From contig CALKIZ010000104.1 in NCBI GenBank assembly GCA_937995735.1, positions 1-32,455 of the forward strand: a DNA stretch of 32,455 nucleotides. The letters run 5' to 3'. Source of the stretch: an uncultured Neomegalonema sp. GTDB taxonomy: Bacteria > Pseudomonadota > Alphaproteobacteria > Rhodobacterales > Rhodobacteraceae. A program made the position numbers and the translations under genes. Below, one piece after another: positions 1 through 6,997 of the stretch. Position 1 is the first letter of the stretch. Every line of letters starts with the position of its first letter. Under the pieces are notes generated by a model, which saw nothing but the letters and a program-made list of their open reading frames with translations, made no database searches and was not told where the DNA came from.

Positions 1-344
1 GTCACGACCGCCAGTACGAGGATGTTGATGTCCTTCTTGCCCAGCTTCCAGTTTGTTCGGTCTAGGCAGAAAATTCGCTGCCCCGTCAGGCCCAGCAGTG
101 AGGGGATCAATCGGGCGGCCCAATCTTCTCCCGGCCTCACATGCTGAAAAAATCGCTGTAGGCGGCGGTAGGTCGATGCTGGCTGCGCAGCCGAACCGCG
201 CTCGCTCGCCACATGGCTCAGGTTCACCGTTCGAGAGCCGATCATGCCAACAATCAGCAGGATCAGAGTTTCCATCCTGCTCTTGCTCAGATCGATATGC
301 GCCGATAGCCTCTCACTGAGCGCGTCGAAGGTTTTCGTGGTCAT
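1..344 (-). mobile_element. IS4-type transposase, N-terminal part, cut by window edge
   Basis: Reading the minus strand from an ATG at 344 gives an open frame to the window edge (114 codons, no stop). It starts MTTKTFDALSERL and contains RTVNLSHVA, YRRLQRFFQ and CLDRTNWKLGKKDINIL. These are typical of the N-terminal half of IS4-type DDE transposases; the Asp in LDRTNW is the expected first catalytic residue. The remaining catalytic residues lie outside the window, so intactness cannot be judged. I could not identify a terminal inverted repeat between 345 and 406, so the element boundary next to the GNAT gene is unresolved. The family-level call is from remembered motifs, not a search. Confidence 0.8.
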
Positions 345-406
345 CACAGGGTCCTGTTTGCAACGCGGAATCCTCCATAAAACCACTCTTCGGCGCTCTC
401 AGACAA

Positions 407-901
407 TCACTGTCGTGTAGTGTGCGGAGCCAGTTCCCGTACGACATAACGCACTGTTTTTCCCCGCCCTTCCATTACCATATCTTCAATAGGCTTAAAA
501 CCCATTTTGGTGTGGAAAGCGGCAGAAGCCGCATTGAATGGCTCGCTGTTATATTCTGCCACCACTCTTTTAAGACCAGCCCCGTGCGCCCAGTCGAAAA
601 AATCCTCATAGAACCGGCGCGCAAAACCCTCGCCGCGCCGTGAGGGGGAAATCACAATGCGGTCGACATAGGCGAATGCCTTATACCGCTCGCGAAACCA
701 CAGGAAGTTCGCGCTGTCATAGTCTGCCTTGTGATCAAACCCGAGCAGCATTCCATCGCCGCCAATTGCCCGCTTATAGGTCGCACGGCCTACTAAATCT
801 GTAAACGCGGCCAGTGAAAGCGGCGATAGTTCCAATTCATGGTCCTGATTAAGCCGATGCAATGCGGGCAAAAGCTCGGGCGAGAGTGGGTGCGGTTTCA
901 T
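407..901 (-). CDS. GNAT family N-acetyltransferase
   Basis: A 164-residue protein starting at the ATG at 901 (MKPHPLSPELL). A longer in-frame extension to 1213 exists but runs through rluA and looks non-coding. The protein has the GNAT layout: a central strand YVDRIVISPSRRGEGFARRFYEDFF, which carries the R-x-x-G-x-A/G acetyl-CoA loop (RRGEGFA), then VVAEYNSEPFNAASAAFHTKMGF, the usual C-terminal N-x-x-S-x-x-F-x-x-K-x-G-F motif. The acceptor substrate cannot be deduced. It is divergent from rluA with only 24 bases between start codons, so each promoter must overlap the other gene. The C-terminus lies close to the IS4 element and appears complete. Confidence 0.85.
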   Translation of the reverse strand: MKPHPLSPELLPALHRLNQDHELELSPLSLAAFTDLVGRATYKRAIGGDGMLLGFDHKADYDSANFLWFRERYKAFAYVDRIVISPSRRGEGFARRFYEDFFDWAHGAGLKRVVAEYNSEPFNAASAAFHTKMGFKPIEDMVMEGRGKTVRYVVRELAPHTTRQ

Positions 902-925
902 ATCCCTTGTGTTACGCAGCGCGCC

Positions 926-1615
926 ATGACCATGCAACCCACCGACCCCGAAGCGGAAGATCGCCCGATTATCGGCGACCCAAGCTATAATCCGCCGGAT
1001 GGTCCGCTTGTGATTTTGCATGAAGACGAGTCCATGCTGATCCTCGACAAACCGGCGGGGTTGCTCTCGCAACCGGGGATGCGGCCCGAACTCGCCGATT
1101 GTCTGGAGGCAAGAGCGCGGGCGTATTGTTCGACCGTCACCCTCGTTCACCGCCTCGACCGCGACACCTCGGGTATTCTGATCTTCGCCAAAACTCCGAC
1201 CGCCCACCGCCATCTCGGGTTACAATTCGAACGCCGTCACCTGTCAAAGCGCTACACCGCTGTCGTTTGGGGGCACGTCGCCGAGGAAACCGGATTGATC
1301 GAAGCGCCCTTGCGATCCGACTGGCCCAATCGCCCGAAACAGAAAATCTGCGAAACAGGGAAACCCGCTCAGACGGAATGGTCCGTCATCTCCCGTGACA
1401 GCACCACTTCGCGTTTAGACTTAAATCCGTTGACCGGGCGCACGCATCAATTGCGCGTTCATCTCCTGAGCATCGGCCACCCCATTCTCGGCGACGTTCT
1501 CTACGCACCGCCCGAAGCCGCCGCCAAGCGCCTGCATCTTCATGCCACCGAGATCAATATCCGCCACCCCGAAGGCGGGGCGCACCTGAAAATCTCATCG
1601 CCCTGCCCGTTCTGA
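926..1615 (+). CDS. rluA: Dual-specificity 23S rRNA/tRNA pseudouridine synthase RluA
   Basis: A 229-residue protein from the ATG at 926. Codons upstream to 839 are open but overlap the divergent GNAT gene. It carries the RluA-family active site HRLDRDTSG at residues 75-83 with catalytic Asp78. It also has SDWPNRPKQKICETGKPAQT, a stretch I recognise as characteristic of RluA itself rather than RluC/RluD, and TGRTHQLRVHLLSIGHPILGD near the C-terminus. There is no S4 RNA-binding domain, and the length matches E. coli RluA (219 aa). The expected role is isomerisation of U746 in 23S rRNA and U32 in tRNAs. Its stop codon lies inside a perfect 14-nt palindrome at 1612-1625. Confidence 0.92.
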   Translation: MTMQPTDPEAEDRPIIGDPSYNPPDGPLVILHEDESMLILDKPAGLLSQPGMRPELADCLEARARAYCSTVTLVHRLDRDTSGILIFAKTPTAHRHLGLQFERRHLSKRYTAVVWGHVAEETGLIEAPLRSDWPNRPKQKICETGKPAQTEWSVISRDSTTSRLDLNPLTGRTHQLRVHLLSIGHPILGDVLYAPPEAAAKRLHLHATEINIRHPEGGAHLKISSPCPF

Positions 1616-1625
1616 AACGTTTCAG
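1612..1625. promoter_or_regulatory. LacI-like palindromic operator candidate upstream of aldolase
   Basis: CTGAAACGTTTCAG is a perfect 14-nt palindrome with a central CpG, the style of LacI/GalR-family operators. It overlaps the rluA stop codon and sits about 170 bases upstream of the aldolase start. It lacks a following T-tract, so it does not look like a terminator. Control of the aldolase by a sugar regulator is inference. Confidence 0.35.
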
Positions 1626-1794
1626 CGTTAGCGTTCTATTAAGCATATTAGCCTCTAAAACAGCGTTTAGACCGTCTGAAATGACGTTTTGGCGTAAAAT
1701 TTCTTCATTTTAAGCTGAAAAGTAGTTTCCTCGTTTACTTCTAAATGTCTACAGTACGCGCAACAAAATTACCGCAACAGAGAAAGTGATACTC

Positions 1795-2724
1795 ATGCGA
1801 GCCACCCGCGTCGTTCAAAAAATTCTGTCCAATTACGAATCCGACAACCCCGGCACAAAAGCCAATCTTTGCCGCATCCTGATGAACGGCAAACTTGGCG
1901 GCACAGGAAAAATGATCATCCTTCCTGTTGATCAGGGCTTTGAGCACGGCCCGGCGCGCAGCTTTGCTCCTAACCCTGCCGCGTACGATCCCCATTATCA
2001 TTTTCAACTAGCGATTGACGCGGGCCTCAATGCCTTCGCCACACCTTTGGGCATGATGGAAGCGGGCGCGGATACATTCGCGGGTCAGGTTCCGACCATT
2101 CTCAAGGTCAACTCAGCGAACTCGCTCCTCCCTGATGAAGCAGGCAAAGACCAAGCCATCACCGGCAGCGTCGATGATGCTCTGCGCCTCGGGTGTTCAG
2201 CCATCGGCTTTACCATTTACCCCGGCTCGGCCAAATCGCTGGAGATGATGGAAGAAATCACGATGATGATTGAGGAGGCCAAGGCCAAAGGCATCGCCGC
2301 CGTCGTCTGGTCCTATCCGCGCGGTGAAGCGATCACCAAAGCGGGCGAACTTGCCATCGACGTATCATCCTATGCCGCGCACATGGCCGCGTTGCTTGGT
2401 GCACATATCATCAAGGTGAAACTCGCCACCGCCGATATGATGCAAGACGAAGCGAAAAAGGTCTATAAATCCGAAAAAATCGCCGTCAAAACTCAAGCCG
2501 ACCGTGTTGCCGACGTTGTGAAATCATCCTTCAACGGACGCCGCCTTGTGGTGTTCTCGGGCGGATCCAAAAAGGGTACAGACTCGGTTTACGACGACGC
2601 CCGCGCCATCCGCGATGGTGGCGGTAATGGCTCGATCATTGGCCGCAACACCTTCCAACGCGAGCGCGGCGAAGCCCTCGAAATGCTGGGCAAACTGATC
2701 GACATCTACAAAGGTAAAGCCTGA
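1795..2724 (+). CDS. fbaB: Fructose-bisphosphate aldolase class I (DhnA/FbaB type)
   Basis: A 309-residue protein from ATG 1795 (MRATRVVQKIL), with a purine-rich AGAGAAAG about 8 bases upstream. An in-frame GTG at 1786 would add three residues. It shows VILPVDQGFEHGPARSF-type sequence (ILPVDQGFEHGP, residues 42-53), typical of archaeal-type class I aldolases. AHIIKVKLAT (203-212) contains the likely Schiff-base lysine, and VFSGGSKKG plus GSIIGRNTFQR form the phosphate-binding end of the barrel. The reaction is reversible cleavage of fructose 1,6-bisphosphate to DHAP and glyceraldehyde 3-phosphate in glycolysis/gluconeogenesis. It is monocistronic on the plus strand, followed by a strong hairpin shared with the converging DUF4169 gene. 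Confidence 0.92.
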   Translation: MRATRVVQKILSNYESDNPGTKANLCRILMNGKLGGTGKMIILPVDQGFEHGPARSFAPNPAAYDPHYHFQLAIDAGLNAFATPLGMMEAGADTFAGQVPTILKVNSANSLLPDEAGKDQAITGSVDDALRLGCSAIGFTIYPGSAKSLEMMEEITMMIEEAKAKGIAAVVWSYPRGEAITKAGELAIDVSSYAAHMAALLGAHIIKVKLATADMMQDEAKKVYKSEKIAVKTQADRVADVVKSSFNGRRLVVFSGGSKKGTDSVYDDARAIRDGGGNGSIIGRNTFQRERGEALEMLGKLIDIYKGKA

Positions 2725-2738
2725 GTTTCTCAAAAGCG

Positions 2739-2761
2739 GTCAGGCGGAAAACCCGCCTGAC
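2739..2761. terminator. Bidirectional hairpin between fbaB and the fumC operon
   Basis: GTCAGGCGG-AAAAC-CCGCCTGAC is a perfect 9-bp stem with a 5-nt loop between two convergent genes. Read on the minus strand it is soon followed by a CTTTTG stretch. On the plus strand the T-rich run is weaker. It most likely terminates both units. Confidence 0.7.
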
Positions 2762-2764
2762 ACC

Positions 2765-2947
2765 CTAAATTTCATCACGTTGGTGTCCGTCGAGGTCGCG
2801 CTTGGCTTTTTCTTTTCGGGCATCATTGAGATCACGCGCATCTTTACTCAGCCCATGGAGCGTGGCGTTTTGATCGGCAGTTTTGGCTTTCTCTTCACGC
2901 GATTTGCGCTTTCTGGCTTGCCGCAAATTGACGACCTTTCCCGTCAT
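2765..2947 (-). CDS. DUF4169 family small protein
   Basis: A 60-residue, highly charged protein: [20 protein letters not shown] at the start, then an Ala/Lys/Asp/Arg-rich helical tail ending RDLDGHQRDEI. The N-terminal VVNLRxARKxK and the C-terminal (K/R)xxLDGxxR are the pattern I associate with DUF4169, a short alphaproteobacterial family of unknown function. Its ATG overlaps the TGA of the upstream GNAT gene (ATGA), making it the last gene of fumC > GNAT > DUF4169. No membrane segment or enzyme motif is visible. Confidence 0.8.
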   Translation of the reverse strand: MTGKVVNLRQARKRKSREEKAKTADQNATLHGLSKDARDLNDARKEKAKRDLDGHQRDEI

Positions 2948-3387
2948 AGCAGTTTCTTTTTAAAATATACGCGCTCGAAGCCGTCTTCTTCCTGACGATA
3001 CAGTTCAGTATATCCTAAACGCTTGTAAAAGTTGATAGCGCCCTCCATCGCCACATTCGTATAGAGGTCAACTGTTTCAAACCCTTGCGCAGCCGCCCTG
3101 GTTTCGGCATCGGCAATGAGGGCACGGCCTTCACCATTGCCGACAAGTTCTGGCAGTACGGCCAGATTTTCAATGTGCCACCCGGCTGCCTTCGGATAAG
3201 AGACACAATAGGCCTTCACGCCGTTGGTTGAGACCGAAACCTCAACCAAGCCTTTGTCAATCAATGCTGCAAAATCAGCAATCATCGGTGCCGGTTTCCG
3301 GCCAATCTCGGCAACAAAAGGTGAGAACGCACGATTGGCAATGTTCTCAATCGCGTAAAGATCTGCGGGCGTCGCTTCGCGGATCAC
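2944..3387 (-). CDS. GNAT family N-acetyltransferase, second gene of fumC operon
   Basis: A 147-residue protein beginning with GTG at 3387 ([15 protein letters not shown]). The start codon overlaps the fumC stop as GTGA and its own stop overlaps the DUF4169 start as ATGA, so translation is probably coupled along three genes. Features are [19 protein letters not shown] (beta4 and the pyrophosphate loop, VGNGEGRA) and [21 protein letters not shown] (the usual GNAT C-terminal N-x-x-A-x-x-F-Y-x-x-x-G-Y motif). The substrate is unknown. The link to fumarase is only positional. Confidence 0.85.
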   Translation of the reverse strand: MIREATPADLYAIENIANRAFSPFVAEIGRKPAPMIADFAALIDKGLVEVSVSTNGVKAYCVSYPKAAGWHIENLAVLPELVGNGEGRALIADAETRAAAQGFETVDLYTNVAMEGAINFYKRLGYTELYRQEEDGFERVYFKKKLL

Positions 3388-4775
3388 TTCGGTCCCAACA
3401 TATCTTTTGGTTGCACCACCCGATCGAATGTCTTTTCATCCACAAAGCCGAGTTTGACCGCTTCTTCCTTCAAAGTCGTTTTATTTTTATGCGCGGTCTT
3501 CGCGACTTTCGTGGCGTTGTCATAGCCGATTTCCGGCGCAAGCGCGGTCACGAGCATCAGACTTTCCCACATCAGTTTGGAGATGCGTTCCTCGTCCGCT
3601 TGAAGATCGGCGATGCAATTATCGGTGAAGGCTTTTGCAGCATCCCCAAGCAATTGCATGGATTGCAGCAGGTTATAGACCATCATTGGCTTGTAGACGT
3701 TCAACTCGAAATGGCCTTGCGAACCGGCAAACCCTATCGCCGCATCATTGCCCATGACATGCGCGCACACCTGAGTCAGCGCCTCGCATTGCGTAGGATT
3801 CACTTTGCCGGGCATGATCGAGCTGCCCGGTTCATTCTCGGGCAAGATCAACTCGCCCAATCCACAGCGCGGACCGGACCCGAGCAGTCTGACATCATTC
3901 GCGATTTTGAACAGGCTGGCCGCAACGGTTTTCAGCGCGCCGGACATCTCAACAATCGCGTCATGTGCGGCGAGCGCTTCAAACTTGTTTGGCGCGGTTT
4001 TGAAAGGCAATCCGGTAATTTTCGCTGCATTCGCGGCAAAGGCTTTGTCATAACCTTTTTTGGTATTCAGCCCCGTGCCGACGGCGGTTCCGCCTTGTGC
4101 CAATGGATAGATATTTTTCAGCGCAGCATTGATACGCGCAATGCCTTGTTTGACCTGAAACGCATAGCCGCCGAATTCCTGACCAAGGGTCATTGGTGTT
4201 GCGTCTTGCGTGTGGGTCCGGCCAATTTTGATAATCTTCGCAAAGGCTTTTTCTTTTGCCACAAGCGCCTTATGCAGCGCTTCTAGCCCCGGTAATGTCA
4301 CATCGCGCGCCATCATTGCCGTACCGATATGCATGGCAGTGGGGAATGTGTCGTTCGAAGATTGCGACATATTCACGTGGTCATTCGGATGCACAGGGTC
4401 TTTCGAGCCAACCACGCCGCCGAGAATTTCGATGGCGCGGTTTGCAATCACTTCATTCGCATTCATGTTCGATTGCGTACCGGACCCCGTTTGCCACACG
4501 ACGAGCGGAAAGTTATCATCCAGCTTTCCTTTAATCACTTCGTCAGCGGCCTTGATGATCGCATTGCCAAGTTTCTTCGGCAGCTTTCCCTGATCCATAT
4601 TCGTTTGCGCTGCAGCGTGCTTGATAACACCAAGCGCGCGAACAATCGCAATCGGCTGTTTTTCCCAACCGATAGGAAAGTTCATGATTGAGCGCTGTGT
4701 TTGCGCACCCCAATATTTGTCGGCGGGAACTTTAAGCGGTCCAAAGGAGTCGGATTCAGTGCGCGTCTCGGTCAT
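3384..4775 (-). CDS. fumC: Class II fumarate hydratase FumC
   Basis: A 463-residue protein of the fumarase/aspartase superfamily. It converts fumarate to (S)-malate in the TCA cycle. Visible signatures are [19 protein letters not shown] (97-115), [14 protein letters not shown] (137-150), [10 protein letters not shown] with catalytic His188, and the superfamily loop [11 protein letters not shown] (317-327) with the catalytic Ser319. Length and motif spacing match E. coli FumC, with the C-terminal fumarase domain ending DMLGPK. It is the first gene of a three-gene minus-strand unit with 4-base overlaps. A TATAAC-like -10 and a 14-nt palindrome lie just upstream. Confidence 0.97.
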   Translation of the reverse strand: MTETRTESDSFGPLKVPADKYWGAQTQRSIMNFPIGWEKQPIAIVRALGVIKHAAAQTNMDQGKLPKKLGNAIIKAADEVIKGKLDDNFPLVVWQTGSGTQSNMNANEVIANRAIEILGGVVGSKDPVHPNDHVNMSQSSNDTFPTAMHIGTAMMARDVTLPGLEALHKALVAKEKAFAKIIKIGRTHTQDATPMTLGQEFGGYAFQVKQGIARINAALKNIYPLAQGGTAVGTGLNTKKGYDKAFAANAAKITGLPFKTAPNKFEALAAHDAIVEMSGALKTVAASLFKIANDVRLLGSGPRCGLGELILPENEPGSSIMPGKVNPTQCEALTQVCAHVMGNDAAIGFAGSQGHFELNVYKPMMVYNLLQSMQLLGDAAKAFTDNCIADLQADEERISKLMWESLMLVTALAPEIGYDNATKVAKTAHKNKTTLKEEAVKLGFVDEKTFDRVVQPKDMLGPK

Positions 4776-4817
4776 TGGAATTCTCTCTATAGGCTTGGCT
4801 ATACTGTGTTATAAGGC

Positions 4818-4831
4818 GCTTTCCGGAAAGC
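4818..4831. promoter_or_regulatory. 14-nt perfect palindrome upstream of fumC
   Basis: GCTTTCCGGAAAGC is self-complementary and lies between sspB (ends 4874) and fumC (starts 4775). On the minus strand it is followed by a TATAAC, about 10 bases further on. It could be an operator over the fumC promoter. It could also be a weak terminator of sspB, but there is no T-tract after it. Confidence 0.35.
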
Positions 4832-4873
4832 TGGCTACCGGAAATCTGCATAACGACATGAAAAGAACGAAGC

Positions 4874-5371
4874 CTATTTCTTTCGGAAGGCATCAAGGCT
4901 GACGACTGTTGCTTCTGACGAAGGGCTTTCTGAAGTTTCAGATGCTTCATCAGTTTCATCCGCTTGGACATCTGCATCACTGACAGCAGCCATCGGCTCG
5001 ACCTCCTGATCCAAACCGCCGGGCGGAATATCGAGTTGAAAATTGACACTCGGATCGGCGAAAGTTTTTACCGCCGCGAACGGGATGACAAGAGTCACTT
5101 GCCTCGCACTGAAACTCAACCCGATCGAAAAGCGATCCGGCATGACCGCCAGATCCCAATATTCGTGCTGCACCACAATCGTCATTTCTTCCGGGTATTG
5201 TTCCTGCAACCAATCAGGCATGACAACACCGCGCAGGTTGGTTCGGAACGTAATATAGAAATGTTGCTCGCCAACGAGGCCGTTCTCCACAGCGTGGGAA
5301 AGCGACTCCGACATGACCCCTCTCAGGGCCTTTCGCGTTAGATCCAGATAGTCAATGGGTTCGACCGACAT
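4874..5371 (-). CDS. sspB: SspB, ClpXP adaptor for ssrA-tagged proteins (alpha type)
   Basis: A 165-residue protein with the alphaproteobacterial SspB layout. The folded N-terminal domain runs from LDLTRKALRGVM to about residue 122, including HFYITFRT, GVVMPDWL and EMTIVVQHEYWDL. A long acidic, Ser/Glu/Thr-rich flexible linker follows, then a C-terminal ClpX-docking tail VVSLDAFRKK. In known systems SspB tethers ssrA-tagged proteins to ClpX. The gene lies directly downstream of ssrA on the same strand, placing the tag RNA and the tag adaptor together. An AAGGG is present shortly before the ATG at 5371. A perfect inverted repeat AACAATA-GCGA-TATTGTT (5397-5414) precedes it and may be a terminator/operator. 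Confidence 0.9.
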   Translation of the reverse strand: MSVEPIDYLDLTRKALRGVMSESLSHAVENGLVGEQHFYITFRTNLRGVVMPDWLQEQYPEEMTIVVQHEYWDLAVMPDRFSIGLSFSARQVTLVIPFAAVKTFADPSVNFQLDIPPGGLDQEVEPMAAVSDADVQADETDEASETSESPSSEATVVSLDAFRKK

Positions 5372-5396
5372 TCCACACCCTTTGTATCACCCCCTT

Positions 5397-5414
5397 AACA
5401 ATAGCGATATTGTT
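5397..5414. promoter_or_regulatory. Inverted repeat between ssrA and sspB
   Basis: AACAATA-GCGA-TATTGTT is a perfect 7-bp inverted repeat 25 bases upstream of the sspB start. It is AT-rich and not followed by a T-tract on the minus strand, so an operator or RNA-processing site is as likely as a terminator. Confidence 0.3.
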
Positions 5415-5474
5415 CTTACGAAAAAGGGATTTTTGCAAAACATGCAAGAATGGGATGCTTTTTGGGGGGCAAAT

Positions 5475-5790
5475 TAAAGTGAAGGCTTCTGTTGCCAGGT
5501 GCCTTCGGACCCCGCTCTAACCGGCTAGGGCTAGAGAGTCAGTTCCGGTTTAGGCACTGCTTACGCAGCGACTGCAACCGGAGCACTATTGTCATTTGCA
5601 ATTGTGCGAACGGCCCGATAACGGCGGAACCATGCCGGGTAAAAGCTAACGCCTTTCAACGTCCGTCGATCCTATTTCGACCCCATCCGCCCTCAAATGA
5701 AGGGAGTTTTGGTGGAGTCGCCGGGTACCGCCCCCGGGTCCGAGCCATCTATTACACGCGCGTTTATCACCATAGCTGCCTTGCGACAGC
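5475..5790 (-). ncRNA. ssrA: tmRNA, circularly permuted two-piece form (alpha_tmRNA)
   Basis: On the minus strand the 3' acceptor piece comes first, ending CGACTCCACCA at 5720-5710. It has a T-stem CCGGG/CCCGG around a 7-nt loop. After a roughly 25-nt intervening segment (5709-5685) comes the coding piece, starting GGGGTCG at 5684 and followed by AAATAGGATCGACGG, the conserved tmRNA D-arm region. GGGGTCG pairs with CGACTCC to form the acceptor stem, so the two halves are swapped in the gene. The tag frame at 5599-5561 encodes ANDNSAPVAVAA then TAA. A GAAGGC/GCCTTC hairpin (5506-5481) probably lies near the 3' end. The outer ends are estimates. The role is trans-translation, i.e. rescue of stalled ribosomes and tagging for ClpXP. 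Confidence 0.93.
5561..5599 (-). other. tmRNA tag-peptide reading frame (ANDNSAPVAVAA)
   Basis: Resume codon GCA at 5599, twelve sense codons and a TAA. With the alanine delivered by the tmRNA the tag would be AANDNSAPVAVAA. The N-terminal AANDN is shared with other alphaproteobacterial tags, and the terminal AA is the ClpX degron end. The short S-A-P-V middle, in place of the longer acidic FAEEF-type middle, resembles Rhodobacterales tags as I recall them. Confidence 0.92.
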
Positions 5791-5905
5791 ACGTTATACA
5801 TAGCGTCTCACGGTTAACATTGGAAGAGTCCCGGTCAGAATCTTTCGACTTGATTTACACAAAGCATGATACGTATGTTGCACCGCACAATATCAGGATA
5901 TATCC

Positions 5906-6208
5906 GTGAACCGTATCCCAAATCATTTAAATCCAATAGATTACGCAAACTACGCCTTTGAGATACAAAAACTCAGCCTCGCGGCGGGTGAAACAATTTG
6001 GCATCGCTCGATGCAAATGGCGACGGGAAAGATGACTGCGCTGGAAAATACGTCGATGTGGGTTGAAAAGCCGACCGCACTGCTCGGCAGCTTTGAGAAA
6101 GCCACGCTGGCCGCCGTTGCAGGCAAACCACCCGCGCAGATTATGCAAGCGGCGATGGAACCGCTGACTGTGAAAGCCTCCGCAAACGCGAAACGGCTGC
6201 GAAAGTAG
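5906..6208 (+). CDS. Phasin-like small protein
   Basis: A 100-residue protein starting at GTG 5906, with AGGA about 8 bases upstream. It is almost entirely predicted amphipathic helix: YANYAFEIQKLSLAAGETIWHRSM, then W-x-E-K-x-x-A-L-x-x-S-x-E-K-A, ending PLTVKASANAKRLRK. This pattern (EKxxA, PxxIxxAAxxPxxxKxxANxxRL) matches a common alphaproteobacterial family often labelled 'antifreeze protein' or 'antibiotic ABC transporter'. It is better described as phasin-like, possibly coating polyhydroxyalkanoate granules. The family call is from memory and its function is inference. It stands alone, 54 bases before pcaH. Confidence 0.65.
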   Translation: MNRIPNHLNPIDYANYAFEIQKLSLAAGETIWHRSMQMATGKMTALENTSMWVEKPTALLGSFEKATLAAVAGKPPAQIMQAAMEPLTVKASANAKRLRK

Positions 6209-6262
6209 CGATCCCTCTATAAACATCTTATCATCGGCTGAACCATCACACCGGAGCCAGCC

Positions 6263-6997
6263 ATGACACAACGCTCTCTCAGGCAACGCGATTATGACTG
6301 GCATCCCCGGGCGTTGTCTCCTGACTACAAATCGGGCGTATTACGAAGCCCTACGCAGCTTCTCCTGAGAGTAGAAGGCTCGGCAACTGAACTCAATGGA
6401 CCGGCTTTTTCGCCCGACCTGATCGGCCCGCTCGATCATAACCTGATCCAAAACTACGCCGCAGCGCTCGGGTCAGATGGCGCGGCCATAGGGCCACGGA
6501 TTATTGTCCACGGGCGCGTTTTGGATGAGAACAACCGTCCCCTCCCCGATACCCTCGTCGAAATATGGCAAGCCAATGCAGGTGGACGCTATCGCCATGT
6601 CAACGAGGGCTATATTGCGCCTTTGGACGAAAACTTTGGGGGATGCGGGCGCTGCATCACGGACGAGAATGGGGGCTATCGGTTTCTAACCGTGCAACCG
6701 GGGGCGTACCCGTTTCCGAATGGCCCGAACACATGGCGACCGGCACATATCCATTTCTCGGTTTTCGGCACTGCCTTCGCACAGCGGTTGATTACGCAAA
6801 TGTATTTTGAAGGCGATCCACTCATCCAGCATTGTGCAATCGTGAACGCAATCAGTGACCCTAAAGCTGTGCAGGCGTTAATCGGACGGCTTGATATGGA
6901 GGCGAGCATCCCAATGGATTGCCTCGCGTATCAGTTTGATATCATTTTACGCGGGGAGAAATCGACGCCCTTCGAGAACCGGATGGAGGGCAATTAA
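6263..6997 (+). CDS. pcaH: Protocatechuate 3,4-dioxygenase beta subunit
   Basis: A 244-residue protein with all expected non-haem Fe(III) ligands: Tyr110 (GGRYRH), Tyr149 (PGAYPF), His162 and His164 (WRPAHIHF), plus the conserved Arg159 next to the histidines. Length and the order N-terminal lid then intradiol dioxygenase beta-sandwich match PcaH. In the intact enzyme, alternating alpha and beta subunits cleave protocatechuate to beta-carboxy-cis,cis-muconate in the beta-ketoadipate pathway. GGAG precedes the ATG. Its last base is the A of the pcaG ATG (TAATG). pcaG is broken and no other pca gene is nearby, so activity is doubtful despite the intact beta active site. Confidence 0.93.
   Translation: MTQRSLRQRDYDWHPRALSPDYKSGVLRSPTQLLLRVEGSATELNGPAFSPDLIGPLDHNLIQNYAAALGSDGAAIGPRIIVHGRVLDENNRPLPDTLVEIWQANAGGRYRHVNEGYIAPLDENFGGCGRCITDENGGYRFLTVQPGAYPFPNGPNTWRPAHIHFSVFGTAFAQRLITQMYFEGDPLIQHCAIVNAISDPKAVQALIGRLDMEASIPMDCLAYQFDIILRGEKSTPFENRMEGN

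Noticed and set aside
53-319. Plus-strand 88-codon open frame in the left edge
   Set aside because: It lies opposite the transposase frame on the minus strand, which has clear IS4-type motifs; the plus-strand protein has none.
839-925. Longer N-terminus of RluA from ATG 839
   Set aside because: It would overlap the divergent GNAT gene and adds 29 residues not expected for RluA.
3228-4286. 352-codon plus-strand open frame
   Set aside because: It is antisense to fumC and the neighbouring GNAT, which are certain; its translation has no recognisable motif or ribosome-binding site.
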